From the NCBI GenBank assembly GCA_965240325.2, contig OZ251224.1, positions 744,001 to 808,000 on the forward strand: a stretch of DNA of 64,000 nt, given 5' to 3'. This document shows, in pieces, positions 32,452-42,421 of this stretch. A program made the translations under genes and the position numbers. The notes beneath the pieces were generated by a model. The model made no database searches. It was not told the origin of the DNA and saw nothing but the letters and a program-made list of their open reading frames with translations. The DNA is from Rebecca billardiae RCC1528. Lineage: Eukaryota > Haptophyta. The number at the start of each line of letters is the position of its first letter. Position 1 is the first letter of the stretch.

Positions 32452-33726
32452 CTAGGACTCTGCAGCGGCGCCAGCCGGCGGCGCGCTTGTGCCTGTGGAC
32501 TGCCCCGCGGCTCCGGGACTGGCGCCGGCGGCCGCGCGCTGCTCTGCGGCCGCCTCCCAGCCTGCGAGTGCGTCCTCCCCCGCGGCGTGCGGTGTGCTGC
32601 CGAGGAAGCGGCTCAGGTTGGCAAGGGGCGGGATGGAGCTCACCATGCTCTTGCACTCGATCGAGTGCGCAAGCTCGGACGCGGGCACCTCCTTCTCAAA
32701 GTAGACGTTGTCGTTGTCGCGCCTGGCCACCTCGTACTCCACCTCGATCGGCTTGCGCCTCGCGCGGAGATGCTCGGCAAGGCCGGACGCGGCGCGCGGC
32801 GTGGCGGCCTCGGCCTTGCCCAGCTGCTCAAGAGCAAATGCAAGGTGCGAAACGGCGAGGCCGTGCTTTCGCTCCGACCGGCGTACCGCGCCCGCACAGA
32901 AGTGCGCCTGTGCCAGCGCCGTGCACGCGAGCGCCTCGACGTGCGTGCGCGCCGCGCCTGCCGCGCACTTTGGCAGCATCTCCTGCGCCTCACGCAGGTC
33001 GAGCGCCGCCTGGCCCCAGAGCTTGCCCTGAACGCCCGCGCTCGTCGTCGCCTCAGCGTGCAGCGCGAAGCAACACTGCCCCTGACCAAGAGCGAGCAGC
33101 TCAAGCGCGCGCAGGCTCGGCGGCAGCACGTCCTCGTGCAGCGGCGTCGCCGAAGCCGCAGACTCGAGGATCCCCTCGGCGTGTGCGCGCGCCGCCTGGA
33201 AGCTGCCGGCCGCGCACTGGAGGGCGAGCGCGGCGGGCTGGAGGCCGACGTCTCCACGCGCCGCGTAGCCCATGAGGAGCACGCCCAGATTGAACATCAG
33301 GCCGAGCCGTTCGAACTCGAGCACGCCGCCGTGCTCGCGGCGCTCGACAAACTGCCATGCGTTCCGCCAAACAAAGTGGAGCTTGGACGCGGCGGCCTGA
33401 CGGATGAGGTCGGCGCCGCCGCCGAGGCGCTCGAAGCGAGCGAGGAGCTCGATATAGCTCACGGTGCCGTGTACCCCGCCGCGAATTGTCTCAGAAGTCG
33501 CATTGGCCTCGTGCGCCCTTATCGCCTCACCCCTCGCGGCGCGCAGTGCATCCGCGGCGCGATGGGCGTCGGCAAGGCTCGGCTGTCCGCCTCCGGCGGG
33601 CAGCGCTTCGCGGACGAGTAGGAGGCCAGCCTGCCAGTCGATGGCCTCCGAGATGCCCGTCGGCTCGGTGCTCTTCAGGGGCGGAACGTAGAAGCCTTCA
33701 CGCAAACTCGCCGGGGCGGCCGCCAT
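32452..33726 (-). CDS. BRO1-domain protein
   Basis: 424 residues starting MAAAPASLREGFYVPPLKST; the frame extends upstream but overlaps the divergent bS20 gene. A long alpha-helical BRO1 domain fills most of the protein. Family features include VSYIELLARFERLGGG, LGLMFNLGVLLM, AAGSFQAARAHAEGIL and the C-terminal DNDNVYFEKEVPASEL strand pair. There is no ALIX-type V domain, so it resembles the short BROX/plant BRO1 proteins. BRO1 domains bind ESCRT-III (CHMP4/Snf7); a role in membrane remodelling is inferred. No introns. The start is 113 bp from that of bS20. Confidence 0.85.
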   Translation of the reverse strand: MAAAPASLREGFYVPPLKSTEPTGISEAIDWQAGLLLVREALPAGGGQPSLADAHRAADALRAARGEAIRAHEANATSETIRGGVHGTVSYIELLARFERLGGGADLIRQAAASKLHFVWRNAWQFVERREHGGVLEFERLGLMFNLGVLLMGYAARGDVGLQPAALALQCAAGSFQAARAHAEGILESAASATPLHEDVLPPSLRALELLALGQGQCCFALHAEATTSAGVQGKLWGQAALDLREAQEMLPKCAAGAARTHVEALACTALAQAHFCAGAVRRSERKHGLAVSHLAFALEQLGKAEAATPRAASGLAEHLRARRKPIEVEYEVARRDNDNVYFEKEVPASELAHSIECKSMVSSIPPLANLSRFLGSTPHAAGEDALAGWEAAAEQRAAAGASPGAAGQSTGTSAPPAGAAAES

Positions 33727-33838
33727 CCCTGCAAAGACCCGGACGCGCGCGCAGGAGACCCGGACTGCGGAGTTCGCAAAGGCCGCTTTCGTCTCTGTGC
33801 ACGAGGACGGCCTCATCATCAGCGACCGAGCGGCTGGG

Positions 33839-34366
33839 ATGGCATCTGCTCGGGTGCTTGTTGCGGTCCTCGCGGCGATGGTGGGGTCGGCGTCCGCCTT
33901 TGGCATGCGTGGTGGCCTCTCGGGCGGGCTTGTCGCCAGGCGCGCGGCGGTCGCCTCGCCGGCGGTGTGCATGGAGGATGCGGCGCCAGAGCCCGAGGCG
34001 GCGGCGGAGGCGGAGCCGGCGGCGGCGGCGGAGGAAGCACCCAAGAAGGGGGGATCGAAGGCGCCGGCACCCGTGGAGGTGGCGAAGAAGGAGAAGTACA
34101 GGCCGACATCCTTTGGAGTGAACCCGCGCGTGTACAAGGACCGCAAGCGCAACCTGTACAACCGCTACTACAAGAGCACGCAGGCTACCGCACTCAAGAA
34201 GCTGAGCCAGGCCGTCGAGGACAAGGACGTGACCGAGGCGAAGAAGCTCTTCTCCCTCGCTGTGTCGGTTATTGACAAGAACGTCAAGCGGGGCATCATT
34301 CACAGGAATAAGGGGGCGCGCAGCAAGTCCAAGTGGCAGAAGCGCGTGCACGACATCAACGCCTGA
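33839..34366 (+). CDS. rps20: Plastid ribosomal protein bS20, nucleus-encoded
   Basis: 175 residues from MASARVLVAVLAAMVGSASAFGMR. The first 20 residues are an ER signal cleaved before the ASAFG phenylalanine, the classic complex-plastid targeting motif. A transit segment (GGLVARRAAVASPAVCM) and an acidic Ala/Glu linker follow. The mature bS20 part (about 90-175) has the family pattern VYKDRKRNLYNRYYKS, AKKLFSLAVSVIDKNVKRG and IIHRNKGARSKSKWQKRV. bS20 binds 16S rRNA early in 30S assembly. An upstream in-frame ATG (33797) is rejected because it would bury the signal peptide. This gene and the lumenal cyclophilin are the main evidence for a secondary plastid. Confidence 0.92.
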   Translation: MASARVLVAVLAAMVGSASAFGMRGGLSGGLVARRAAVASPAVCMEDAAPEPEAAAEAEPAAAAEEAPKKGGSKAPAPVEVAKKEKYRPTSFGVNPRVYKDRKRNLYNRYYKSTQATALKKLSQAVEDKDVTEAKKLFSLAVSVIDKNVKRGIIHRNKGARSKSKWQKRVHDINA

Positions 34367-35950
34367 GCCTGCGGCGCCGGCCGCGCGTCTCGCGCAGGGT
34401 CGCGCAGGATTAGGCGCAGGACCGGTACGATCGGCAGGGCCCAGCTACGCGCTTGCGCTCGCCAGCAATCGCCGCAGCCGCTGCGCACGTGGGAGGAGTG
34501 CCAAGGTGACCTGCCATATTTTGGGCGATGAGGATGTGCCAGGTGATTTGACTTCCCAGACCGAACATGCAAAGCCAGTCGACTGCGTCAGTCGACCGCG
34601 CAGGGGTTCCGGGTTGGCGTCTTGGTCACGATTTCAGCTGCGCTAGTGCGCTCCTGTCTCCGGAGCAGCTTCCGTGGACGAGCCTGCTGGGCAGACTCGC
34701 GCCGCTGACTCTGCACTGCCAACCAAAATGACTGAGGCTTCAGGCCGTACTATAACTAGCAGTCGGTACTGTCAAGTGTCAGTACTCATTAATGTACTAG
34801 CAGTACTCTACAGTCTCACACTTACTCTTCAGCTGACCGATCGTCGAACCACTCACTGTCAACCAGTGTCAGTGACTAGTGAGTGCCGCGTACTCGCCAC
34901 TCGGACAACTAGTAGCTACCGCCGTATCGACCCCGCCGGAGACTCGAGTAAGGCCTAAGGGCGGGCTGACATTGTCCTAAACCGTAACCGTACAAACCGT
35001 ACTGTTCCATCCGGACTCCCGAGTTCCGATGACGGATTTGTTGCGGTCGAGGTTTGTTCTCTCCTGGACTATAGTGCCTGGCGGTCTGTCCTGCAGGTCC
35101 GACCGACGGTCCCCCCTGCGTGCTCGTCTGCGCTGCATGGCTGGCGCCACTTAGTGTTATCATCAGGCAGAGGCTAGTTGTTTGTTGGTGGGCGGTGACC
35201 TTCTGCCGCTGAGATTCTGCGGCTGCTGTGGCTTCGTGATCGAGGCTCTTTGAGTCTTTATTGTCGTTGACCCGGGCCGGAAGGTGTACCCGGGGGTTGA
35301 CACACGCGTAGCTTCACCGTGACCGTGCTCCGAGACTGAGTGTCGGATCGACGTTTTGTCTCCCGGCCTTTCTTTTCGTCTGTCCTTCTTGACCATGTCA
35401 CCTCCGTGTTAATTTTTCGTTTATCTCCGTACCTCTAGCTCTTTGTGACACGTGAGCTGCTGCCGGCCGCGTCGGCCCGATCAGGCCCATCTGCCGGCAC
35501 TCTATCTCTAGTCTATAGCTTATTTATTGCAGTAACTCTGAACTCTCTGAAGTCAAATGTCGTCAATATAATGATGACAGCGAGGCCCGCCGCTGAGCCG
35601 CTGGACCGCCCTACGCGCGGGCCGTTGTCGTTGTACTACTCGGCGCTCGGATTCGGAAGGCAGGGCCCCGCGGTCGGCGGCGAGTACTGCGTGCACCGCC
35701 CACTAAGACTCAAATATTACGCAGGGGCTGAGTGCGAAGGCGTTCAACCGGATCTTGATTTCAGAATTGACTGAGTCGGACATTGTCATCGGTGGCTCAT
35801 GGCAGCCTGGTGAATCTCAGTGAAACTCCGACTCCCGAGGCGCGCTCTGGCCGCTGTCGATCGACGGCTGCACGCCCGTCGCCCGACGACCATTTGGGCC
35901 GGATAGCCCCCTCGGCCAAGACGTGAGTGTGGATGTCGGGCCATTGCCGA
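34367..35950. other. Gene-poor region
   Basis: No recognised gene. Two adjacent minus-strand frames (35163-35396 and 34909-35163) overlap in a TGATG stop-start; the first (VKKDRRKERPGDKTS...) is Lys/Arg/Gln-rich. They could be remnants of a mobile element but have no domains I know. Confidence 0.4.
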
Positions 35951-36592
35951 TCAGAACGCATTCTTGAGTGCGGCGATGTAGCCCTTGCATCCATAGGCGC
36001 AATCTGTGGAGCACTTGTGCCGCGAGTATCCCTGAAACGATTGCGGCTCGACCGGGACTGGTTCACACTGCTTTACGCACATTTTGAAACATTGTTCCCT
36101 GGCCTCATCCATGCGCTCGAGCGCGTTCGTAGTGATCGCGCGCTTCTTCTCCCGTACTAGCACCGAGTCGTGAACCTTGTCGCTTGGCAAGCCCAAGTGC
36201 AGAGTGCTGGCAGCGAGAGCCTTGTCCGCTAGTCGGCAGCCGTCCACGCAATACTGCTTAGCAAGCTCCATCTCCTCGAGGTGTCGTTTGTGATGGTCAG
36301 AAGCAAAGACGAGGCGCTGATGGAGGCTACTTGGGTTGCATGAAAGGGCGCAGGCGTGTCGCAGCAACGTGCGTGCAAAACCGGTCGTATCGGCATCACT
36401 CGTGACGTCCATTGTTGGGCGTCGCCAAATTGCCCCAACCGGCAAACCCACCGCATCATTAATCCAGCGAAGTTCCGTCAACGACTCAACAGACGACGTT
36501 ACTGTTTTGCGCAGGCTGGGCCGCTGCGGTTCTTCCGAGAGCAGTCTGTTTCGACCACCGGCGGCCCGAGCGGTCGCTCGGCAGCGCGTCAT
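35951..36592 (-). CDS. CX3C-rich small protein
   Basis: 213-codon ORF. Every cysteine in the C-terminal 150 residues except none is in CX3C spacing: CALSC, CVDGC, CFKMC running into CVKQC, and CSTDC running into CAYGC. CX3C pairs joined by helices are typical of mitochondrial intermembrane-space proteins folded by Mia40 (small Tims, FAM136A/DUF842-like); this is an analogy, not a match. The region between (DSVLVREKKRAITTNALERM) is predicted helical. The N-terminal 60 residues are less convincing, and a start at the internal Met before DVTSDADTTG is possible. The first ATG lies 150 bp head-to-head from the small gene at 36743. Confidence 0.55.
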   Translation of the reverse strand: MTRCRATARAAGGRNRLLSEEPQRPSLRKTVTSSVESLTELRWINDAVGLPVGAIWRRPTMDVTSDADTTGFARTLLRHACALSCNPSSLHQRLVFASDHHKRHLEEMELAKQYCVDGCRLADKALAASTLHLGLPSDKVHDSVLVREKKRAITTNALERMDEAREQCFKMCVKQCEPVPVEPQSFQGYSRHKCSTDCAYGCKGYIAALKNAF

Positions 36593-36742
36593 GGAGTCGG
36601 CTGCAATGCGCGTGAACTATCCGCACCTGTACGCCCGGATGGTGCGCGCGCGCGCCACGCTTCACGCATTCGGGTCTGTGCGGCTAGCGCGCAACTGACC
36701 ATACCGCTTACCACGGCGTCTCCCTGATATCCCGTGGTCGCC

Positions 36743-37057
36743 ATGCAGCGTGCGAGACGCATGGCGCACTACTCCAACGACATGCCTGATCTGGTCGTCC
36801 AGACGAAGAGTGTCAAGACTGTGGAGCAGCAGAAGGCAGTGGAAATGCACGCGCAGAATCTAAGCCCAACCAAGTATGCGCCATTTGAGGAGAAGCCGAA
36901 GCCGCCCGAGCCGGATCTCTCCCTGCAAAAGACAGAGGAAGAACTCAAGCGCGAGTCGATGCTGCACAAGAGCGTCTCATATCGCCGGCAACATGATGGT
37001 GGCTTCTTCACGACAGGTGGTAATACCTCCAACCTGTGCGCATTCCAGGTGCCATAA
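36743..37057 (+). CDS. Hypothetical small protein
   Basis: 104 residues, MQRARRMAHYSNDMPDL to LCAFQVP. Hydrophilic, with a proline/charged centre (KYAPFEEKPKPPEPDLSLQK) and no membrane segment or known motif. Composition and head-to-head spacing with the CX3C gene favour a real gene. Function unknown. An alternative start exists at the second ATG (36761). Confidence 0.5.
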   Translation: MQRARRMAHYSNDMPDLVVQTKSVKTVEQQKAVEMHAQNLSPTKYAPFEEKPKPPEPDLSLQKTEEELKRESMLHKSVSYRRQHDGGFFTTGGNTSNLCAFQVP

Positions 37058-37284
37058 TCACATCAAGTGCCGCAATATGCGTGTGCTGCGAAGTGAAATG
37101 AGTTGCATCATGCACAAGCTCAGCCGTCTCTGCAAATTCAGGCCGCAGAACGGGTGCCGAACTGTGATTCATCCACTCGGCACTCGCCAACGCGCTGCGG
37201 CTCCGCCAACGGCCCGCGGCCCGTGGCAACAAGTTTCAGATGACAGTTGGTCAGAATGATTCTAGGATTCACGTACGAAGGTAT

Positions 37285-38622
37285 GACCGCGTTCCGCGGT
37301 CGACTTTATTCTGCCGATCGATAGGCGGAAGTCAACGCAGTTCTAAGGCGGGGCGACGCCGCGGAGTGGCCCGGTGCAATCGCGGCTCTCTGCCGTAGTG
37401 GCAGTTCGCCAGTTGAAGTCGGTTCTGAGATGACTGAAGCTATTAGTCCGACCGTCGCCCTGCCTGCGACCGCGAGACTCATTCACACTTCACACAATCA
37501 CAGCAGCGGACCTGAGATTGCACCCGGCACCGGTCAAATCGGACGTCCGTCTGACAACTAGTCAACTAGCTGCCAAATGTCGTCCAACTGGCTGATCAGC
37601 TCGGATCCGACCCGTCCGCGATCGTGCCATCGGCATCGGACGTCCGTCTGACAACTATTACTAGCTGCCATTGAACTGTCCAACTCTGGCTGATCAGCTC
37701 GGATCCGACCCGTCCGCGATCGTGCCGAGTGAGTCGTGCCGCGGTCGCGGAGCTCGGAGTACTGAAGGAGTCGGGTGTGACAGCAGGGTGCTTTAGCGCT
37801 GCGGCCCGTGCCAGCCAACGACGACCAGACGTACTCTGGCCACTTGACCCGTTGCACGGGTGAGTGACCGTACGCCCTGCTACCGCGCGCGCCGCGCGAC
37901 TCGGGGTGATGGAGAGCGGATGGCGACAGCAGCAGCAGTCCTCATGAAGACGATGAAGCTGGCGGCACGGGTGCACGAGGTGGAAGGCGAAAGCGCGCTG
38001 ACGAGACCGCATTTGACACACCTGAGCCGCACGCGCGTGCCGTCACCGAGCGCTGCAAACGCAACTATACCGCGCGCGCTACGACGGCGCGGCACTAGCT
38101 GATGCAGGCCGTACTGCCGGCACTGCTTCTGCGATCATGCGCCACGGTCGCAGCTGACTACGTGAGCAGCAAGCGGGAGGCGGGTCCGGAGGCACGTGCA
38201 GGCGCGCTCGCAGTCGCAGCCAGGGGTTGGTCCCATCCGCCATCGACATCGCGCGGGGCACGTCACCTCCCTCCGATCCGGTGTGGCCCAGTCCGGACGT
38301 CACGCGATCCGGGACGACGAATACGATTCGCTCGTCGTAACGAACCGTTACGTTAAAGTCACGTCCGGCTCACGTCCAGATCGCACTTTACTTAGGGAGT
38401 ATCGTGGGCGCGGTCTTTTCTCGCCGACGAATGAATTAACGTCTACTCTATGCGCGCGGTCTCAAAAAATCGTCGAATCTCGGTCTCCACCTCCCTGAAA
38501 ATCGCCCCGGCGGCCCGGGCCCTTTTTTATTTGATCCGAAAGATCTTTTTGAAACGTGGTTAGGGCCCGCACTGCGGGCTCCACGCAGCACGCTGCGCGC
38601 TCCGCCCTGCACCGCGGGCCAT
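37285..38622 (+). mobile_element. Dispersed repeat element, copy 2 (1.34 kb)
   Basis: Same termini and order as the copy at 10375-11659: GACCGCGTTCCGCGGTC hairpin start, CACCGCGGGCCAT end. It carries the parallel small ORF (37860-38102). Differences are small indels and substitutions. No flanking target-site duplication could be fixed by eye. Confidence 0.6.
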
Positions 38623-38803
38623 TATTGCTTATTATAGTCATACGCTGCTCACAAGCTGTCTCCGCGCAGCCGGAATTCAAAGGCGCGTGGCCCGCGTGGC
38701 AGCGCTGCCAGCAGGCAGCACGCCGCCCGGGCCGCCCGTGACTCGTGAGCCGCCGCGCGGAGGCTGATTAATGCCGATGGCCGCCAGATCGATCGATGAT
38801 GAG

Positions 38804-41800
38804 TCACCCCTGAGACAAACCGATGCCACAGCAGCAGGTCGTCATGTGCGCCTCGAGCTCGGTTGTCAGCACGGTGATGCCACACAAAACGCAGACGACC
38901 GTCTCGGACGACTCAGACGGCACCGCGGGACGGGCGGGCGTGGCCACTGCGGTCGGCTCTGTCGTGTGTCTCGTCTGGTCCACGCACGCCGAGCTGTTGC
39001 AGCGCAGAGGAAGCGCGCTGCCAGGGGTGCGCGGCGGGGCAGCGATGCGCTGGCCGCTGACGAGTGCGTGAATGTGCCGCTGTCGGGCCTCGAGTTGCAG
39101 CATGGCACGGTGGTCGGAGGCAAGGCGAGAGGCGAGGGCCTCGGCAATCCCGCGCGCGTACGCGGGCGCTGCGCGCGCGGGTGCGAGTGCTTGCTCATCC
39201 GCGTAGGCCAGGTGCGTGCCCAGCTGCTCATCCGCGCTCGCGTACCGCGCGTCCGTGATGACGAGCACTGCGCTGAGCTTCTGCAGCTTGTTGAGCGCGC
39301 GGTGAGCGTGCTGCTCCCCGCGCACCTTGATGCACAGCACGTCCGTGGCCTCGGGTGTGCCCACAAAGACGTTGCAGTAGCTGCCGCCGCTGCCGCCGCC
39401 GTCAAAGGGCTCGCTGACGTGCAGCAGCGCGCCCAGTGTGCAGAACTCGCAGCCCGCGCGCAGCTGCGCGAGTGCCGAGAACGGCAGCGGCGCGCGCGGC
39501 AGCAGCTCCTCCGAGCGCTCCTCGATGCGCGTCCACGTGGTGAGGCGCGTCGTGGTGAACGACAACGCCTGCGGGTGCGGCGCGTGCACCGTCACCGCGT
39601 CCGCAATCACGACAGCGGATGCGCCCGCGCCAGGGCGCGCGCTCGCGAGCGAGAGCGCCGGTGGGCGCGCAGCGGACACGTCGACGAAGGTGAGCTCCCA
39701 CACAGAGCCGTCGAGAGCGCCGGCGGCGTGCAGGTGTTCGGGTGGGCGCCACACCGTCAGCTCCGCGACGGCCGTCGAGTCTCCGGCGTCGCTGACGGCG
39801 AGGCGGCAGAAGGGCACCACGTCGCGTGCGCTCAGGACCAGCTCGGCCGGCGGCGCGGCGCCGCAGCACTCGGCAAGCGACGCGCGCTGATCCGCGCTCA
39901 GCGAGCCGACGCAGCGCGCGGCGCGCTCAAAGTCGGTCTCGACGAGCGCGAGCGCGAGCGCCGCGAGCTCCGCCCCGCTCGCCTCCTGCAGCAGCTCCTC
40001 GAGCTCGCCCGGCGCGCCCGGCGGCACCGGCCGCGCGCGGCGCGCGCCGCTCTGCAGCGCGGAGTGGAAGAGCTCGAGCGCGCTCGCGTGCTCCGCCGCG
40101 CGCCGCTCGACGTGCTCCTGCTCGGCGCGCTCGGAGCGAACGAGCTTGGTGCCGTCGGGCCGGCGCTCGAGGAACTGCAGCGGGTAGTGCCGCTGGACGA
40201 CGAGGCGGAGCGCGGGCGCGGCGCCGCCACCGGCCGAGAGCGTGCCGAGCGACAGCCGCGGCGGGGTGCGCATGCGCTGCGCGCCGAGCTGCGCGTCCCA
40301 GCGCGCAAGCCGGGTGCCGTTGGCGTGGATGCCGAGCCGGGGCTGCCCCCCGCCGTCGCCGCCCGACAGCCGCGCGCCGCACACGAGGAGCTTCACGCCG
40401 GGCCGCACCTTGCCGCGTCGGCACAGGCTGGTGAGCGCGGGGTCCAGCTCAGCGCCGACCACGGCCCACCCGTCGGTGAGCGTGGCGCGAGCGAGCGGCT
40501 GCGCCGGCTCCGCCGCCGCACCGGCGACGGCGGCGCGCTCGGCCGGCTGCGCGCGGCCGCCGACGGTCAGATCGCACACGCACACGACCATCGCGCGCGC
40601 CGGATGCGCGTCGCCCTCCACGACGCGCTTGAGCACCGACCGCTGGTTCGCCACCAGCTCGCGCTCGTACCGGTAGCACAGCTGGCGCAGCGTCCGAGCC
40701 TCGCTCAGGTACACCGCAGCCGGCGAGCTGGCAGCGCCGAAGCGCGCCTCCGTGGCGGCGAGCTTCCACACGACGAGGGCAAAGTGGCGCTCGACCCACG
40801 CACGCCCATCCTCCCCCTCGAGCCGCGCGCCGCGCTCGCGCAGGAGCCCCAGAAAGTGCGCACTGCCGCGCGGCGGCGTGCCGCCCTCGTCCGCACCTCC
40901 GAAGGCAAAGGTGCGAGCGGCAGCGAAGGTGCGCGCGCTCGCAATGAGCCGCGCGCGCGCCGAAGCGAGCGGCATGCCGGGGTCCACAGAGGCGGCGAGA
41001 GCGCGCAGCGACATCCGACGCCGCGCCGCGAGCGCGCTGAGATCAAACAGGCTCGGGAGCGCAGACGGTGCGGGTTGCGCGCGCGGCGCTGTGGCTGCGA
41101 CCGCGGCCGCGGTGCGGATGCCATTGCGTGGCGTGCCGCTTGCGCCGCCTGGTCCCGCGGGCGGCAGCGGCGGAGGCGGCGGCGTGGTGCCGTTGTTTGG
41201 GCGCTTGAGAGGCGGCTCAAACGGACGGCTGCGCGGGTGCCGCTTCGAACTCGAGGCCGACCCTGCCTGCGGGAGCGGCGGCGGCATCCGCTGGGCGCCC
41301 TGCGTCGGGACATGCGCGGATGCAAGCGCGGGGCTCTGCGCGTGTGGCTGGGGAGCCGGCATCAGCGGCGGCGCCGGCGGCGGCGCCGGCGGCGGTGGGA
41401 GCGGACGGAGCGGGACTCGCCCCGACACGCTTGACGCCTGCGGGTGCGGGCTCACGCCGATCGGCACGGCACTCGCAGCCTGCATCTGCGCTGGCAGTGG
41501 CGTGCGTTCCGCCGCACCCGCAGCGGGCGCGCCGCCTGCGCCGATGGCATCAGCCGGATGCTCGGCTTGCCCGAGCTCGGTCTCGAGCTCCTTCTCGAGG
41601 TCGGCCATGAATTGCATGGACCGCCTCATCGCCATCTCACTCACAGGCACGGCGCTGCCGCGTCCGGTCGCGAAGCCGCCAAATGCAGGCGTGGCATCGG
41701 CGCCGCCACAGGCGCGAGGCACGCGCTCGGCAGGCGCGCGCAGTGGCGTCTGCGTGGGCGTGCCCTGTGCGGCGTGCTCGTTGAGCCGCTTGATCTCGGA

Positions 41801-42277
41801 GAAGTTGATTGCGCCGCCCCCACCGCGGTGCCAGACTGGCCTGGTCGGCGGACACGGAGGCTGGGGCTGAGGCTGCGCCGGAGGAGTTGGGTGCGGGCGG
41901 CGCGCATGCGCAGCTTTGCGCACCGCGCCCTCACACTGGTTCGCTTCCTTGAATGCGGCGAAGTCCGTTGGTGCGCCGCCGCCACGAGACCACACAGGCC
42001 GCGCGTTCCCCGCGAGCCCGGGCGAAGCGGCCGCCGTGCTCGACGGCGGAGCTGCTGACAGCGGCCGCGGCTGCGTCCGGGCCTGCTCTGCCGGCTGCTG
42101 CAACCCCTCGCTCGGCGGCGTGTCCTGTGAGAGCATGTAATTGAACTCCGTCTCCGTGTCGCCAGATAGGCCTGACTGGCACAGCTCGCCGCCCAAGGGC
42201 CGCGCGAGCAGCAGCGCCTGCGGCGTCGTCATCGCCTCCAGCGGCGACGCCGCCTCCGGGGAGCCCTGCGCCAGCAT
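38804..42277 (-). CDS. BRCA2: BRCA2 homologue with C-terminal UBZ4-type zinc finger
   Basis: 1157 residues, single exon, start MLAQGSPEAASP. The frame continues to 42439 but would overlap the divergent neighbour. One BRC repeat (about 199-224, FGGFATGRGSAVPVSEMAM) should bind RAD51. Two copies of a motif RPVWxRGGG...F..xK lie just before it (about 93-114 and 146-167). After a proline-rich linker comes the BRCA2 helical domain (WVERHFALVVWKLAATE, 494-510; LRQLCYRYERELVANQRSVL) and OB1 (LTDGWAVVGAELDPALTSL...RLGIHANGTRLARW...VVQRHYPLQFLERR). A probable tower/OB2-OB3 region follows. The last 31 residues contain Cys1129-x2-Cys1132-x11-His1144-x3-Cys1148, the exact RAD18/UBZ4 spacing. Role: loading RAD51 on ssDNA in homologous recombination. 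Long antisense frames here are compositional shadows. Confidence 0.9.
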   Translation of the reverse strand: MLAQGSPEAASPLEAMTTPQALLLARPLGGELCQSGLSGDTETEFNYMLSQDTPPSEGLQQPAEQARTQPRPLSAAPPSSTAAASPGLAGNARPVWSRGGGAPTDFAAFKEANQCEGAVRKAAHARRPHPTPPAQPQPQPPCPPTRPVWHRGGGGAINFSEIKRLNEHAAQGTPTQTPLRAPAERVPRACGGADATPAFGGFATGRGSAVPVSEMAMRRSMQFMADLEKELETELGQAEHPADAIGAGGAPAAGAAERTPLPAQMQAASAVPIGVSPHPQASSVSGRVPLRPLPPPPAPPPAPPLMPAPQPHAQSPALASAHVPTQGAQRMPPPLPQAGSASSSKRHPRSRPFEPPLKRPNNGTTPPPPPLPPAGPGGASGTPRNGIRTAAAVAATAPRAQPAPSALPSLFDLSALAARRRMSLRALAASVDPGMPLASARARLIASARTFAAARTFAFGGADEGGTPPRGSAHFLGLLRERGARLEGEDGRAWVERHFALVVWKLAATEARFGAASSPAAVYLSEARTLRQLCYRYERELVANQRSVLKRVVEGDAHPARAMVVCVCDLTVGGRAQPAERAAVAGAAAEPAQPLARATLTDGWAVVGAELDPALTSLCRRGKVRPGVKLLVCGARLSGGDGGGQPRLGIHANGTRLARWDAQLGAQRMRTPPRLSLGTLSAGGGAAPALRLVVQRHYPLQFLERRPDGTKLVRSERAEQEHVERRAAEHASALELFHSALQSGARRARPVPPGAPGELEELLQEASGAELAALALALVETDFERAARCVGSLSADQRASLAECCGAAPPAELVLSARDVVPFCRLAVSDAGDSTAVAELTVWRPPEHLHAAGALDGSVWELTFVDVSAARPPALSLASARPGAGASAVVIADAVTVHAPHPQALSFTTTRLTTWTRIEERSEELLPRAPLPFSALAQLRAGCEFCTLGALLHVSEPFDGGGSGGSYCNVFVGTPEATDVLCIKVRGEQHAHRALNKLQKLSAVLVITDARYASADEQLGTHLAYADEQALAPARAAPAYARGIAEALASRLASDHRAMLQLEARQRHIHALVSGQRIAAPPRTPGSALPLRCNSSACVDQTRHTTEPTAVATPARPAVPSESSETVVCVLCGITVLTTELEAHMTTCCCGIGLSQG

Positions 42278-42421
42278 GGCTCGCCGCGGAGAGTTGACTT
42301 GACCCGACTGGTTGGCGGGCTGGCGGGAGTGGCTGTGGAGCTTGGGCAGCGCCCGCAGCGGTGCTGCGGACCCGGACTCCTGTTGGCACGATTTCGTCGA
42401 TCGACGAGATTCGCGAACGTC

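Noticed and set aside
34909-35396. Retroelement gag-like overlapping ORFs (TGATG)
   Set aside because: Only about 160 residues in total, no zinc knuckle, protease or polymerase motif, and no long terminal repeats seen.
38771-41434. 887-codon plus-strand frame opposite BRCA2
   Set aside because: Composition shadow: Arg/Ala/Gly-rich, no domains, fully antisense to a gene with clear BRCA2 homology.
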